A stretch of 64,000 nucleotides of DNA, taken from Acidimicrobiia bacterium. Lineage in GTDB: Bacteria; Actinomycetota; Acidimicrobiia; Acidimicrobiales; Bin134. Shown here one piece after another: positions 52,020 through 60,415 of the stretch. A model generated the notes under the pieces. The model was not told the origin of the DNA and ran no database searches. It worked only from the letters and a program-made list of their open reading frames with translations. The first letter of the stretch is position 1, and each line of letters opens with the position of its first letter. The stretch is from positions 62,001 to 126,000 of the forward strand of contig JAJECA010000008.1 in NCBI GenBank assembly GCA_022822265.1, read 5' to 3'. Both the position numbers and the translations under genes were made by a program.

Positions 52020-53347
52020 AAGGTCACCTGTTGATCGACATATCCGGAGGGCGCTCGGAACCAGGACAGATCAGAAGCCAGAGTCTCGGTGTGATCGTCG
52101 CCCTGTTCTGAGGTGTACTGGACTTGGAGCTTCCACTCCCAAAAGCCGCGGCGGGGGATCGACCAGCGGCAACTACCGAAGCGCTCTTCCCAGTCCGATG
52201 TAAGGGAAAGCACGCCGCTGGCCGGAACAGTCCACGGGGGCAGTTCAGAGGGCGAGCACCAAATGGTGGTGGGATCGATCCGAGGAAATGCCCTCTGGAA
52301 CCATTGGCGGCGTTCCAGGCTCAGTCGGTCCCACAACGCCGCGGCCTCGCGCGCTTCACCGGCGGCGGCCGCACCGCCGGGAACACGAAGCCTGGCCAGA
52401 TCCGCGGCCTCGTGGGGGAGGAGCTCCCGGAGAGACACGCCGACGTCATCGGCAGTCCACAGGCAGCCATCGGTCGGGGCATCCCGCACATCTAGCGTGG
52501 TGCCCGGCTGCAATGCCGTCCAGTGGCGAGCCGGGCTGTTGGGTCTCGACGCTGCCGTCAAGAACAGATGCCCGCCGGGAACCTCCGGGTGGTGCCCGGC
52601 GAATCCGGGGGAGTATGGGACGATCGACTCCCATCGCAGCTTGGCGAGCAGCGCCTGTTTCTGAGCGCTAGTCCACGCCGTAGTGCAGACCTTGGGTGGT
52701 GACTCCCACGGGCAGTTGTTCGCGATGCCATCGGTCAAGCAGGCAGGCAAGCAGCCGCCGTTGGCGCACGGATTGAAATTGCTCCAATCGATGTCGCCGG
52801 GGTTGAAGAAGGGCGGGTCCGGGTTCGAGCCGGGAGAAGAGGGGGTGGGGGATGGGGTCGGTTCAGGAGGCGAGGTTGTTGGCGACGGGCGCGGCGACGG
52901 TGAACCGTGCTCGTGGTCTACGGGTTCGCGCCGTTGCCCCGACCACCGGTAATTGGTGTTGCTATGCCCATTCCAGGTGGTCCACGTGCCGGGGCCAGAG
53001 GGCCGGGGAGTGCTGCTGTGCGGGCCGTGTCCGCAGTTGCTCGAGTTCCGGCATGAGCTGGAGGCAGATCTGGAAGTCACCCGGATGCCGCACTGGTCGA
53101 TGATCTCAACTGAGCAATTCGAGGGCACGCGGGCGGTGTAATGGGTCCAGGAGTTGACGTGTGTCCACGTCACCGAGCAGTTCAGCACGCTAGAAGGGCA
53201 CCGGCCAGAACCGCTGGCTGGGGCGAGGGTTGTCTGCTCATGGGCCAGGGCGAGCGGGGCTTCCGAAACCGGTAGGGCAAGGCCAGCGGCAATCAAGCCC
53301 ACGGTCAGCAGAGTCCGCATCATTGCTGTTCTCGGGGAGGCCGTCAT
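52013..53347 (-). CDS. Exported Cys-rich protein, unknown
   Basis: 444 residues from ATG 53347. A signal peptide (MMRTLLTVGLIAAGLALPVSEAPLALA) ends at about residue 35. The first 100 residues are rich in Ser, Thr, Asn and Cys (SVLNCSVTWTHVNSWTHYTA), followed by a Pro/Ser linker of about 60 residues, then a folded domain with Cys pairs (CANGGCLPACLTDG, CPWESPPKVC). I do not recognise a family. Position at the head of the Tad operon suggests a surface or pilus-tip protein. Confidence 0.7.
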   Translation of the reverse strand: MTASPRTAMMRTLLTVGLIAAGLALPVSEAPLALAHEQTTLAPASGSGRCPSSVLNCSVTWTHVNSWTHYTARVPSNCSVEIIDQCGIRVTSRSASSSCRNSSNCGHGPHSSTPRPSGPGTWTTWNGHSNTNYRWSGQRREPVDHEHGSPSPRPSPTTSPPEPTPSPTPSSPGSNPDPPFFNPGDIDWSNFNPCANGGCLPACLTDGIANNCPWESPPKVCTTAWTSAQKQALLAKLRWESIVPYSPGFAGHHPEVPGGHLFLTAASRPNSPARHWTALQPGTTLDVRDAPTDGCLWTADDVGVSLRELLPHEAADLARLRVPGGAAAAGEAREAAALWDRLSLERRQWFQRAFPRIDPTTIWCSPSELPPWTVPASGVLSLTSDWEERFGSCRWSIPRRGFWEWKLQVQYTSEQGDDHTETLASDLSWFRAPSGYVDQQVTLW

Positions 53348-54480
53348 GGGATGGCCTCGAAGGCCCGGTAATGGCAGCCGATGGCCAAATCGCTGGGAGG
53401 CCGGCTCTCCCGATCGGTCTGCCGAGCCCACACATAGCCCAAGAACGCGTGGTAGCAGTCGTGGGGACTGTCAGGAAGGCCGATTTCGGCCCCCTCATCT
53501 GCGTGAGCTTCGATGATCGACAGCAGGGGCTCCCAACAGGAGGGAAGGGGTTGGCCGGGCTGTGCGGTTTTGGCTGGATACCTCTGATTGGGGTTGGCGG
53601 CCACTATCTCCGCGCAACGCTGGGCCAACCATCCCGACGGCCTTGGCGCGGCCGGGTCGTATCCCATGGACGGACAAACCGCCAGCGGCCTGGGCCGGTC
53701 GTCCCCGTACAGGGAATGATCTGTGGCCGCGTCCGAAAGGCAGGTTACGCCCGCCTCAGTCCACCAGTATCGGGCGAACAACTCCGCTAGGTGGGCGAGC
53801 CCGCCCAAGCATGTGTGGACGGCCTGGGCGGAAACCGCTCCATAAACCGCGTCTGGGGTGTTGAGGGCATCGTCGGCTTGCCGACGGGCGCACTGCTGTA
53901 TCCACGCCCGTGTTCCGGCAGTGTCTTCAATGGTTCCGTCCCAATAGCCCAAGGCATCCCTGATCTCTCCCAGAGACGGGTGGTTGACGGGAACCGCCAG
54001 CACGACGATGCGCCCGTGGTCGTCCCAGGAGTACACGCCGTCGCCGAACTGGTGGAACGGGCTGTTTTGCGAGCCTTGGAGCAGTGCCGAGGAATCCCGC
54101 GGCCCTTGAGAGGGGGCTGCATCGTGTGTGTGCACCTGGCCGGCAATCGCCTCGACGGGCGAATCTGGGGCGGAACTCCGGATGGTGAAGGCTCTGGCGG
54201 CTGGGCTCGGAGTGGTACTCGGAGCGGGAGATGCCTCAATAGGGAGCACTGCGATGTCGGGCCGATCCGGCAACGGGGCAGCCATAGTGGGGCCCGCGAA
54301 ATCGGATGTCGAAGCGGCGGTTTCTGATTGGCCATAGACCGTCCCGGCCTTCAGGCTGCCGCCAGGCTGTTCGTCAACTCCGGTCGAGGGAACGTGCGCT
54401 CCGGCGTCCCCTGAACCACAGCTTGTGGCAAACAGCACAAGCAGGATCACAAGCCCCTTGACTTGCCAGACGGCACTCAT
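53344..54480 (-). CDS. Probable lipoprotein, unknown, first gene of the Tad operon
   Basis: 378 residues. A hydrophobic signal followed by FATSC (lipobox-like, Cys about residue 21) suggests a lipoprotein; the first 130 residues are low-complexity (Thr/Ser/Pro). The C-terminal 230 residues are a folded domain with Cys and Trp (AGTRAWIQQCARRQADD, TEAGVTCLSDAAT, CHYRAFEAIP) that I cannot place. Overlaps the next gene by four bases. A GGAGGG ribosome site lies four bases before ATG 54480. Confidence 0.7.
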   Translation of the reverse strand: MSAVWQVKGLVILLVLFATSCGSGDAGAHVPSTGVDEQPGGSLKAGTVYGQSETAASTSDFAGPTMAAPLPDRPDIAVLPIEASPAPSTTPSPAARAFTIRSSAPDSPVEAIAGQVHTHDAAPSQGPRDSSALLQGSQNSPFHQFGDGVYSWDDHGRIVVLAVPVNHPSLGEIRDALGYWDGTIEDTAGTRAWIQQCARRQADDALNTPDAVYGAVSAQAVHTCLGGLAHLAELFARYWWTEAGVTCLSDAATDHSLYGDDRPRPLAVCPSMGYDPAAPRPSGWLAQRCAEIVAANPNQRYPAKTAQPGQPLPSCWEPLLSIIEAHADEGAEIGLPDSPHDCYHAFLGYVWARQTDRESRPPSDLAIGCHYRAFEAIP

Positions 54481-54484
54481 TCGG

Positions 54485-54543
54485 CCCTCCGTTCGATACT
54501 TCTCGTGGGGGCCTGCGAGGCCGATAGCACTGGCTCAAGCCAG
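54485..54543 (-). promoter_or_regulatory. Leader of the Tad operon with inverted repeats
   Basis: Just before the lipoprotein start are a GGAGGG ribosome site (54490-54485), an inverted repeat GCCT-gcg-AGGC (54511-54521) and a second, CTGGCT-ca-AGCCAG (54530-54543). The latter, with 6-bp arms and a 2-bp centre, could be an operator or an RNA hairpin. No clear -35/-10 pair was found. Confidence 0.35.
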
Positions 54544-54763
54544 CGGGGGCCACTCTAGCGCCTGTTCTTTCAGTTGTCTAGAGTCAACTTCGTGATATTC
54601 CCATCCTGAGATCCCCAACTAAACGTTGAGAATATATGTTATGTAAAGTTCTCTGCTTCGGATTGTTACTGTTGATGAATAAGAACTCCGGCCGGGTGGG
54701 TAAACTTCACTGACGACAGTCGCCAACCTTTATCTTCCGGACAGGCTCGAACTTCCTAGATAG
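54544..54763. other. AT-richer divergent gap
   Basis: Spacer between the Tad operon (minus) and the MpaB-like oxygenase (plus). The segment about 54570-54690 is clearly AT-richer than the window (runs such as aatatatgttatgtaaag). It must contain the promoters of both units, but I could not assign -35/-10 elements with confidence. No gene or tRNA is seen. Confidence 0.5.
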
Positions 54764-55942
54764 ATGGACATTCCCACCGATTACGACAATCCTGGCTACG
54801 CGCGGGCCTTGGCCCTCGAGCCTGAGATGGCCAACAATTACGTCGCCCACACAACCATCGGCGATCCTCTGGCCGACGCCGCGGTCGAAGCCCTTTCCAA
54901 AATGAAGCGGTCCGAGTCCAACCGGCTCGTTTCGGCCTACATGAGCGTCCCCGACGGGCGGGAGCGGCCCGAGGCTCCCCCTGAGGTCCACGCCCTATTT
55001 GACGATGTGTTGACCCCACCCGACTGGCTCGACCTTCCCGCGTTGACCCCCGGCATTCACATGTTCCATCGGAACCGGAAGATGGTTGTCGCGGGGATGC
55101 TCGCCGGAGTTCTCGTGGAGGGTTTCTCCACCAACATCAGCGAGTCGTTCTTCGTCACCGGCCGCCTGCGCGACCAGGGGGTGCGGCGCCTTCAGCAGAA
55201 CAACCGCCATATGGTGGAGATCTTTCTTCCCGGCGGCATGGGACCTCAAGGCGACGGATGGAGGCTGTCATTTCGGATCCGTCTCGTCCATGCCCAAGTC
55301 AGGTACTTGCTCAAGAACTCAAGAGACTGGGATGTGGGCGCATTGGGCGTCCCGTTGAGCGCCGCCCATGTGGGCTATGCGATCACGGCATTTTCCGCCC
55401 GGCTCCTCAAGCACATGAGGAGTCTGGGAGCGAAATTCAGCCAAGAAGAGGCCGCAAGCTTCATGGCGACGTGGCGCTACTCGGGATTGCTTATGGGAAT
55501 TCCCGAGTCGATTCTCTTCGATGGCGAAGAAGATGCGCTGAGGCTGTATGAGATCGGCACTATGTGCGAACCAGAGCCCAGTACCTCATCCATCGTCCTA
55601 GCCAATTCGCTGGTCAACTCGGCGCCACTCGTTGTCGGCATCGACGATCCAGCTGAGGGACAGAAGCTGTCGCAGTACGTCTACAAGGTGTCGCGGTCGC
55701 TCATCGGGGACTCCCTGGCCGATTCGTTGAACTACCCCAAGCAATCCACCTTCGGCGTGCTTCCCTGGTTCCGCGTTCAGGCCAGGTACGATCGCTTCAC
55801 GTTGCGTTTCCTCCCCAAGATCGCCCGCAAGAGCAACATTTCCAACTTCACGACGCTCATGTCGGGATCGTGGTACCACGAGGATGGCATCACCTACGAT
55901 CTGCCTGACCACGTCTACGCCGAGGAGTCCAGCCAGTGGTGA
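54764..55942 (+). CDS. MpaB/Lcp-type oxygenase (DUF2236)
   Basis: 392 residues. The DUF2236 core is present: LRFRIRLVHAQVRYLL-like helix (RIRLVHAQVRYLL) followed by GVPLSAAHVGYAITAFSARLL and ATWRYSGLLMGIPESILF. The family includes heme-dependent latex-clearing protein and fungal MpaB', which cleave double bonds in polyisoprenoid chains; many bacterial members have unknown substrates. No signal peptide is seen. It precedes an MMPL transporter by 38 bp and is likely co-transcribed. Confidence 0.75.
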   Translation: MDIPTDYDNPGYARALALEPEMANNYVAHTTIGDPLADAAVEALSKMKRSESNRLVSAYMSVPDGRERPEAPPEVHALFDDVLTPPDWLDLPALTPGIHMFHRNRKMVVAGMLAGVLVEGFSTNISESFFVTGRLRDQGVRRLQQNNRHMVEIFLPGGMGPQGDGWRLSFRIRLVHAQVRYLLKNSRDWDVGALGVPLSAAHVGYAITAFSARLLKHMRSLGAKFSQEEAASFMATWRYSGLLMGIPESILFDGEEDALRLYEIGTMCEPEPSTSSIVLANSLVNSAPLVVGIDDPAEGQKLSQYVYKVSRSLIGDSLADSLNYPKQSTFGVLPWFRVQARYDRFTLRFLPKIARKSNISNFTTLMSGSWYHEDGITYDLPDHVYAEESSQW

Positions 55943-55980
55943 AGCTGTCTGGCCGGAAGGCACATAGCTAGGGCCGAGAC

Positions 55981-58428
55981 ATGTTCCGCTGGCAGGCCCG
56001 TAGCATCCAGAGATCACCCCAACTCGTCCTTCTGGTTCTGGGCGCGGTGACTCTGGCTCTATTGGCCGGGTTCCTGGTTAGGGACCAGCCCGAGGGCCCC
56101 ATCGACTCTACGGGGATCTTTCTTCCCGCCAACAGCGACCTCGCCGAAGCCACCGACGTGATCAGGGAGAGCTTCCCTGCTGCCGCAGATCTACGGGTGG
56201 TCCAGATACTGGCCAAGGGCGACGTTCTCACCGCTGAGTCACTTCGGACCGTAAAAGGCCTGCAAGCGGCCATTACCAGCGATTCGGAGATCTCACCGTT
56301 CCTGGTAGAGGAACCCCTCTATGGCTACGTCCAGTTGATCGAGCTCGCCGCGGCCGATGTAGGGCTGACTCTGGACACAATTACCAGCACCCAGGTCAGT
56401 CTGGGGCTGGCCCAGTTGGCCCAAGACCCCGAGCGGGCCGAACTGAACGACCTGCTCGGCCGTTTCGTGGCCCGCGACGACGCCGGCACTCCAATCGCCG
56501 GGCTCTCGCTGATCATCCTCGATGACGTCGACGATGCGCTCGGCCAAGAGAGGGCGCAGCTGCGAGCCCATGAGATCGCCAAGGAATTCGATACGGCATC
56601 CCTCGACGTCACGATCATCACCCTGGCCAAGAGCGACGCCGAAGGCAAGGACGCCCGGGAGGAGAACCTGGTGGTTCTCACCGTGATCGCCCTCGTCATC
56701 ATCGTGGTTTTGTTGGCCCTCTTCTACCGGACTCAGTCGGACGTCCACATCACCATGCTGGGCCTCGGCATGACGATCCTCTGGACGCTTGGCGCCATCT
56801 CCTGGCTCTCCCCCGGCGGCATCGGCATAGTCGATCCCGACAACATCCTCCTCACTCTGGTTCCAGTCCTTTTGATCAGCTTGTCGGTGGACTACGCCCT
56901 TCAGATCATCGGCCGCTATCGAGAAGCGCTGCGCGACGATTCCGAGACTGACGGCGATGCCTCAGGCCGAGCCATCGCCCGGTCCGTCCGGCTCTGCGGT
57001 GTTCCGGTGCTGCTAGCCGCGGGCACCACTGCGGTCAGCCTGCTGGCCAACCTGAGCAGCCGGTTCGAACCCATCGCCGACTTCGGAATCATCGCCAGCA
57101 TCGGAGTCATCTCGGGCTGGATCGTCATGACCAGCTTTGTGCCGGCCGCCCGGTTGGTGCTGGATAGGCGACTGGCCGCGAAGGGAAAGAAGCCGACGAC
57201 CCGCCCCGTGGCCGACACCATTCCCGGAGCGGCCGCCGTTCTGCCCCGCGTTGCCAACGCCGTTGTGCGCCGGCCAATTCCGATCTTGGGCGCGGTCATC
57301 GCCATTACGGCCCTGGCCGTGGTGGCGGCCGGCAACCTCAGCACCACTTTTGCCGTCAAGGACTTTTTGCCCAAGGACTCTGACACATTCAAGAGCTTCG
57401 ACTTCCTCGAAGAGAACTTCGACGGCAGTGCCACGCTCATGACGGTGCTCATCGAGACCGACCTTGACAGCAACCGAGCCGTTGGGGACATAACCGACCT
57501 TCACTCCACACTGGTTGACTCAGAACGCCGGCCAAACGGCATCGTGGGACCTCCATTGGCCTCCGCGGGGACGCTGCTGGCCGATTGGACAAGCCACGAC
57601 TCCGCCGTTGCAGCCGCCTTTGAGAACCTGGCCGCTGGCGGTGTCGCATCCGGGGAAGAGGTCCGTCGGGCCTGGGAGACCTTACGGATGGCGGACCCCG
57701 CAGGTTTCGCCGAGGTGATAGACCTCCGCGCCGCCGGGCTCGACCGCACCATCATTCAGATACCGGTAGCGGTGGAGGACAACGAGGCGCTCCAAGTGTT
57801 GATCGACGAAATCGAGTCGCTTTGGGGCGGCGCCGGCGGAGGAGTCATCGTCACCGGAGGCGACGCCCTAATCGCCTTGATAACCGAGGAGCTGGCCGCC
57901 AGCCAGGCGCTCAGCGTGGGTCTTGTCATCGCCGCCGCTCTGGCGATCCTCGTGGCGTACTTCGGAATCAGCCGATCCCGCCCCGCGCTCGGGTTGATCA
58001 CCATCATTCCCATAGCGGTGACCCTTGCCTGGCTGCTGGGAGCCATGTGGTTGTTCGGGATCTCCTACAACATGGGCACCGCGCTCATGGTGGTGCTCAC
58101 GATCGGGATTGGCGTCGACTACACGATCCACCTGACGCATCGCTTCTTGGAGGAGAACGAGGAGGCAGACCAGGTCGTCGACGGTATCCGGAATGCCATG
58201 ACCACCACCGGCGGAGCTCTTTTGGCCAGCGCACTCACCACCGCGCTCGGGCTATTGGCGCTGCTCTTTTCTCCGCTTGTACCAATGCAGGAGCTGGGAA
58301 TACTCGCCGCGGTGGCCATCCTGTTCGGCCTCATTGCCACTTTCACCGCGCTCCCCTCGCTCCTGGTGCTCTGGGCCCGTTACCACCGCTGGCGCGCCCG
58401 CAGAGCCGACTTGGCCAGCAGCGGCTAA
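55981..58428 (+). CDS. RND/MMPL-family transporter
   Basis: 815 residues, with a signal-anchor helix, two large extracytoplasmic loops and two six-helix bundles. The proton-relay Asp-Tyr pairs are present in both halves: SLSVDYALQIIGRYRE (about residue 304) and IGIGVDYTIHLTHRFLEE (about residue 712). MMPL proteins export lipids or hydrophobic compounds; an oxidised product of the adjacent oxygenase is a possible cargo. Its stop overlaps the convergent SDR gene stop. Confidence 0.87.
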   Translation: MFRWQARSIQRSPQLVLLVLGAVTLALLAGFLVRDQPEGPIDSTGIFLPANSDLAEATDVIRESFPAAADLRVVQILAKGDVLTAESLRTVKGLQAAITSDSEISPFLVEEPLYGYVQLIELAAADVGLTLDTITSTQVSLGLAQLAQDPERAELNDLLGRFVARDDAGTPIAGLSLIILDDVDDALGQERAQLRAHEIAKEFDTASLDVTIITLAKSDAEGKDAREENLVVLTVIALVIIVVLLALFYRTQSDVHITMLGLGMTILWTLGAISWLSPGGIGIVDPDNILLTLVPVLLISLSVDYALQIIGRYREALRDDSETDGDASGRAIARSVRLCGVPVLLAAGTTAVSLLANLSSRFEPIADFGIIASIGVISGWIVMTSFVPAARLVLDRRLAAKGKKPTTRPVADTIPGAAAVLPRVANAVVRRPIPILGAVIAITALAVVAAGNLSTTFAVKDFLPKDSDTFKSFDFLEENFDGSATLMTVLIETDLDSNRAVGDITDLHSTLVDSERRPNGIVGPPLASAGTLLADWTSHDSAVAAAFENLAAGGVASGEEVRRAWETLRMADPAGFAEVIDLRAAGLDRTIIQIPVAVEDNEALQVLIDEIESLWGGAGGGVIVTGGDALIALITEELAASQALSVGLVIAAALAILVAYFGISRSRPALGLITIIPIAVTLAWLLGAMWLFGISYNMGTALMVVLTIGIGVDYTIHLTHRFLEENEEADQVVDGIRNAMTTTGGALLASALTTALGLLALLFSPLVPMQELGILAAVAILFGLIATFTALPSLLVLWARYHRWRARRADLASSG

Positions 58429-59138
58429 AGCGCGGCTCGCCCGGCGCTGAGGCCGCCGTCGACGTAGATGACCTGGCCGGTCACATAGCGGGCATCGTCG
58501 GAGGCCAGGAATCCCACCACATCGGCGATATCTTCGGGGTAGCCGTTTCGGCCCAGGGGTACGGCTTGCGCCCGTCTTTTTCCCATTTCACCCTCGTAGT
58601 TGGCGTGGGTGCCCTCGGTTTGGATCATTCCCGGGCCGACGGCATTGGCCCTTATTCCCCGGGGGGCCAATTCAAGGGCCGTTTGCTTGGTGAAGCTCTC
58701 CACCGCGGCTTTGGACGGCGGATAGATCCCCACCCCCGGCGAGTTGGAATATGCGGCGTTGGACGAGAGGTTGACAATGGCTGACCCCGGCCCCATCAGA
58801 GGGGCCAAGGCCTGGGTGCAATAGAAGACGCCCATCACGTTCACCTCTAGTACTCGGTGCACATCATCGGGCGTCATGGCCTCCAGGCCGGCGAAGATCC
58901 AGATGCCGGCGTTGTTCACCAACACATCCACCTCATCGAGTGAATCGGCCAGTGCGGCCACCGACTCCGGGTCGGACACATCACACTGCCGCCATTGGCC
59001 GCCGAGCATCTCCGCGGTGGAGACGGCCGAGTCGGGCTTCTGGTCTACGGCCACAATGTGATGGCCGTCGGCGGCCAGACGCTTGGAGACCGCCCGTCCG
59101 ATTCCTTGTCCGGCACCGGTCACTACTGCTGTTCCCAT
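58425..59138 (-). CDS. Short-chain dehydrogenase/reductase
   Basis: 237 residues of a classical SDR. Cofactor motif TGAGQGIG at the N terminus, NNAGIWIFAG, the catalytic Ser in IVNLSSNAAYS, the YPPSK active-site Tyr/Lys, and PG-motif VGPGMIQTEG are intact. Asp in VAVDQKPD suggests NAD+ preference. Substrate unknown. Convergent with the MMPL gene, divergent from the MFS gene by 47 bp. Confidence 0.9.
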   Translation of the reverse strand: MGTAVVTGAGQGIGRAVSKRLAADGHHIVAVDQKPDSAVSTAEMLGGQWRQCDVSDPESVAALADSLDEVDVLVNNAGIWIFAGLEAMTPDDVHRVLEVNVMGVFYCTQALAPLMGPGSAIVNLSSNAAYSNSPGVGIYPPSKAAVESFTKQTALELAPRGIRANAVGPGMIQTEGTHANYEGEMGKRRAQAVPLGRNGYPEDIADVVGFLASDDARYVTGQVIYVDGGLSAGRAAL

Positions 59139-59185
59139 CGGGTCAGCATGGCAGATCGACGGCCGGAGATTGATACGGTCCCGCC

Positions 59186-60412
59186 GTGTCTCTTCACCGC
59201 CATCGATACCGATGGATGATGCTCAGCGCGTTGTGGATGGTGTATTTCTCCTTCGGCTTGGCGGTGTTCTCCATGGCCCCACTGGTGGAGACGATCCGTA
59301 ATGACCTCGGGATCAGCAAAGGGGCCATGGGTGCGGTGCTGGGAGCGTGGCCGCTGGTGTACTTGGTGGCCGCCCTTCCCTCAGGCGCGTTGGTAGACCG
59401 ACTGGGACTTCGCCGCTCGCTGGGGGTCGCCACGGTGATCATCTCGGCCTCGGCTCTGTTGCGACCCCTTGCCGGCAATTTCATCGGAATGTTCGGCGCA
59501 GTGGCGATGTTCGGACTTGGCGGGCCGCTGGTATCCGTGGGCGCCCCCAAGCTGGTCAGTGTGTGGTTCGACGAAGAGGAGCGGGCTCTGGCCATGGGTA
59601 TCACAATGACGGCTCCGGCCATCGGCGGTGTGCTGCCTTTGGTTACCGCCAACAGCGTGCTGATGCCGGCATTCGACCAGAGCTGGCGGGCGACTCTGAT
59701 GGTGTATGCCCTAATTAGCGCGGCCGTGATAGCCGTCTGGCTATTGGCTGCGGCCGGAGCAGAGCGGGTGGCCCCCGGTGCCGACCGCGATCTCGATCCT
59801 GCTCCCGGTTTTTCCGGCGCTTGGGAGCTCATTGGCAATCGCGCGGTGCAGGTAATGCTGGTCTTGGCATTGGGCATGTTCTTCTTCAACCACTCACTCA
59901 ACGGGTGGCTCCCAACGGTGATTGAAGACCGGGGATTCTCCAGTTCGGTAGCGGGTTATCTGGCCGGAGCGGTCACCGCCTTGAGCATCTTCGGCGCGTT
60001 GCTCGGACCACGAGCGATCCCCGAAGGCAGTCGGATTGCGGTCATGGCTGCGGTGTTCGCATTGTTCGGGGTGGCCACGGTCCTGCTCAACGTCGACGGC
60101 AGGCCCGCCACCTTCGTCGGTTTGGCCATTATCGGGTTCAGCAAGGGTTTGGCGGTCCCCTTAGCCCTCTTGGCGATGATGCAGCTTCCCGGTGTCGCCC
60201 AACGCAACATGGGCGCCGCGGGCGGTCTGTTCTTCACCGCGGGAGAAACCGGAGGCGTTACCGGACCGATCTTGTTCGGCGTTTTGTCCGATATCGGCGG
60301 ATCGGCGGCCGGACTGCTGCTCTTGGCCGGGGTGGCGTTGGGTACCGCTGTGCTCGCCTTGGCGCTGCGCCTGGAAATGGCCCGCTTCTCCCAGCCTGCG
60401 GGCAGGAGCTAG
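59186..60412 (+). CDS. MFS transporter (CynX/NimT-like)
   Basis: 408 residues with about 12 transmembrane helices. The loop after helix 2 reads GALVDRLGLRRSLG, close to the GxxxDRxGRR motif of the family, and helix 4 has GLGGPLVSVGAPKLVSVWF, typical of NimT/CynX-like transporters. Substrate unknown. It ends three bases before the convergent isocitrate lyase gene. Confidence 0.8.
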   Translation: MSLHRHRYRWMMLSALWMVYFSFGLAVFSMAPLVETIRNDLGISKGAMGAVLGAWPLVYLVAALPSGALVDRLGLRRSLGVATVIISASALLRPLAGNFIGMFGAVAMFGLGGPLVSVGAPKLVSVWFDEEERALAMGITMTAPAIGGVLPLVTANSVLMPAFDQSWRATLMVYALISAAVIAVWLLAAAGAERVAPGADRDLDPAPGFSGAWELIGNRAVQVMLVLALGMFFFNHSLNGWLPTVIEDRGFSSSVAGYLAGAVTALSIFGALLGPRAIPEGSRIAVMAAVFALFGVATVLLNVDGRPATFVGLAIIGFSKGLAVPLALLAMMQLPGVAQRNMGAAGGLFFTAGETGGVTGPILFGVLSDIGGSAAGLLLLAGVALGTAVLALALRLEMARFSQPAGRS

Positions 60413-60415
60413 CCG

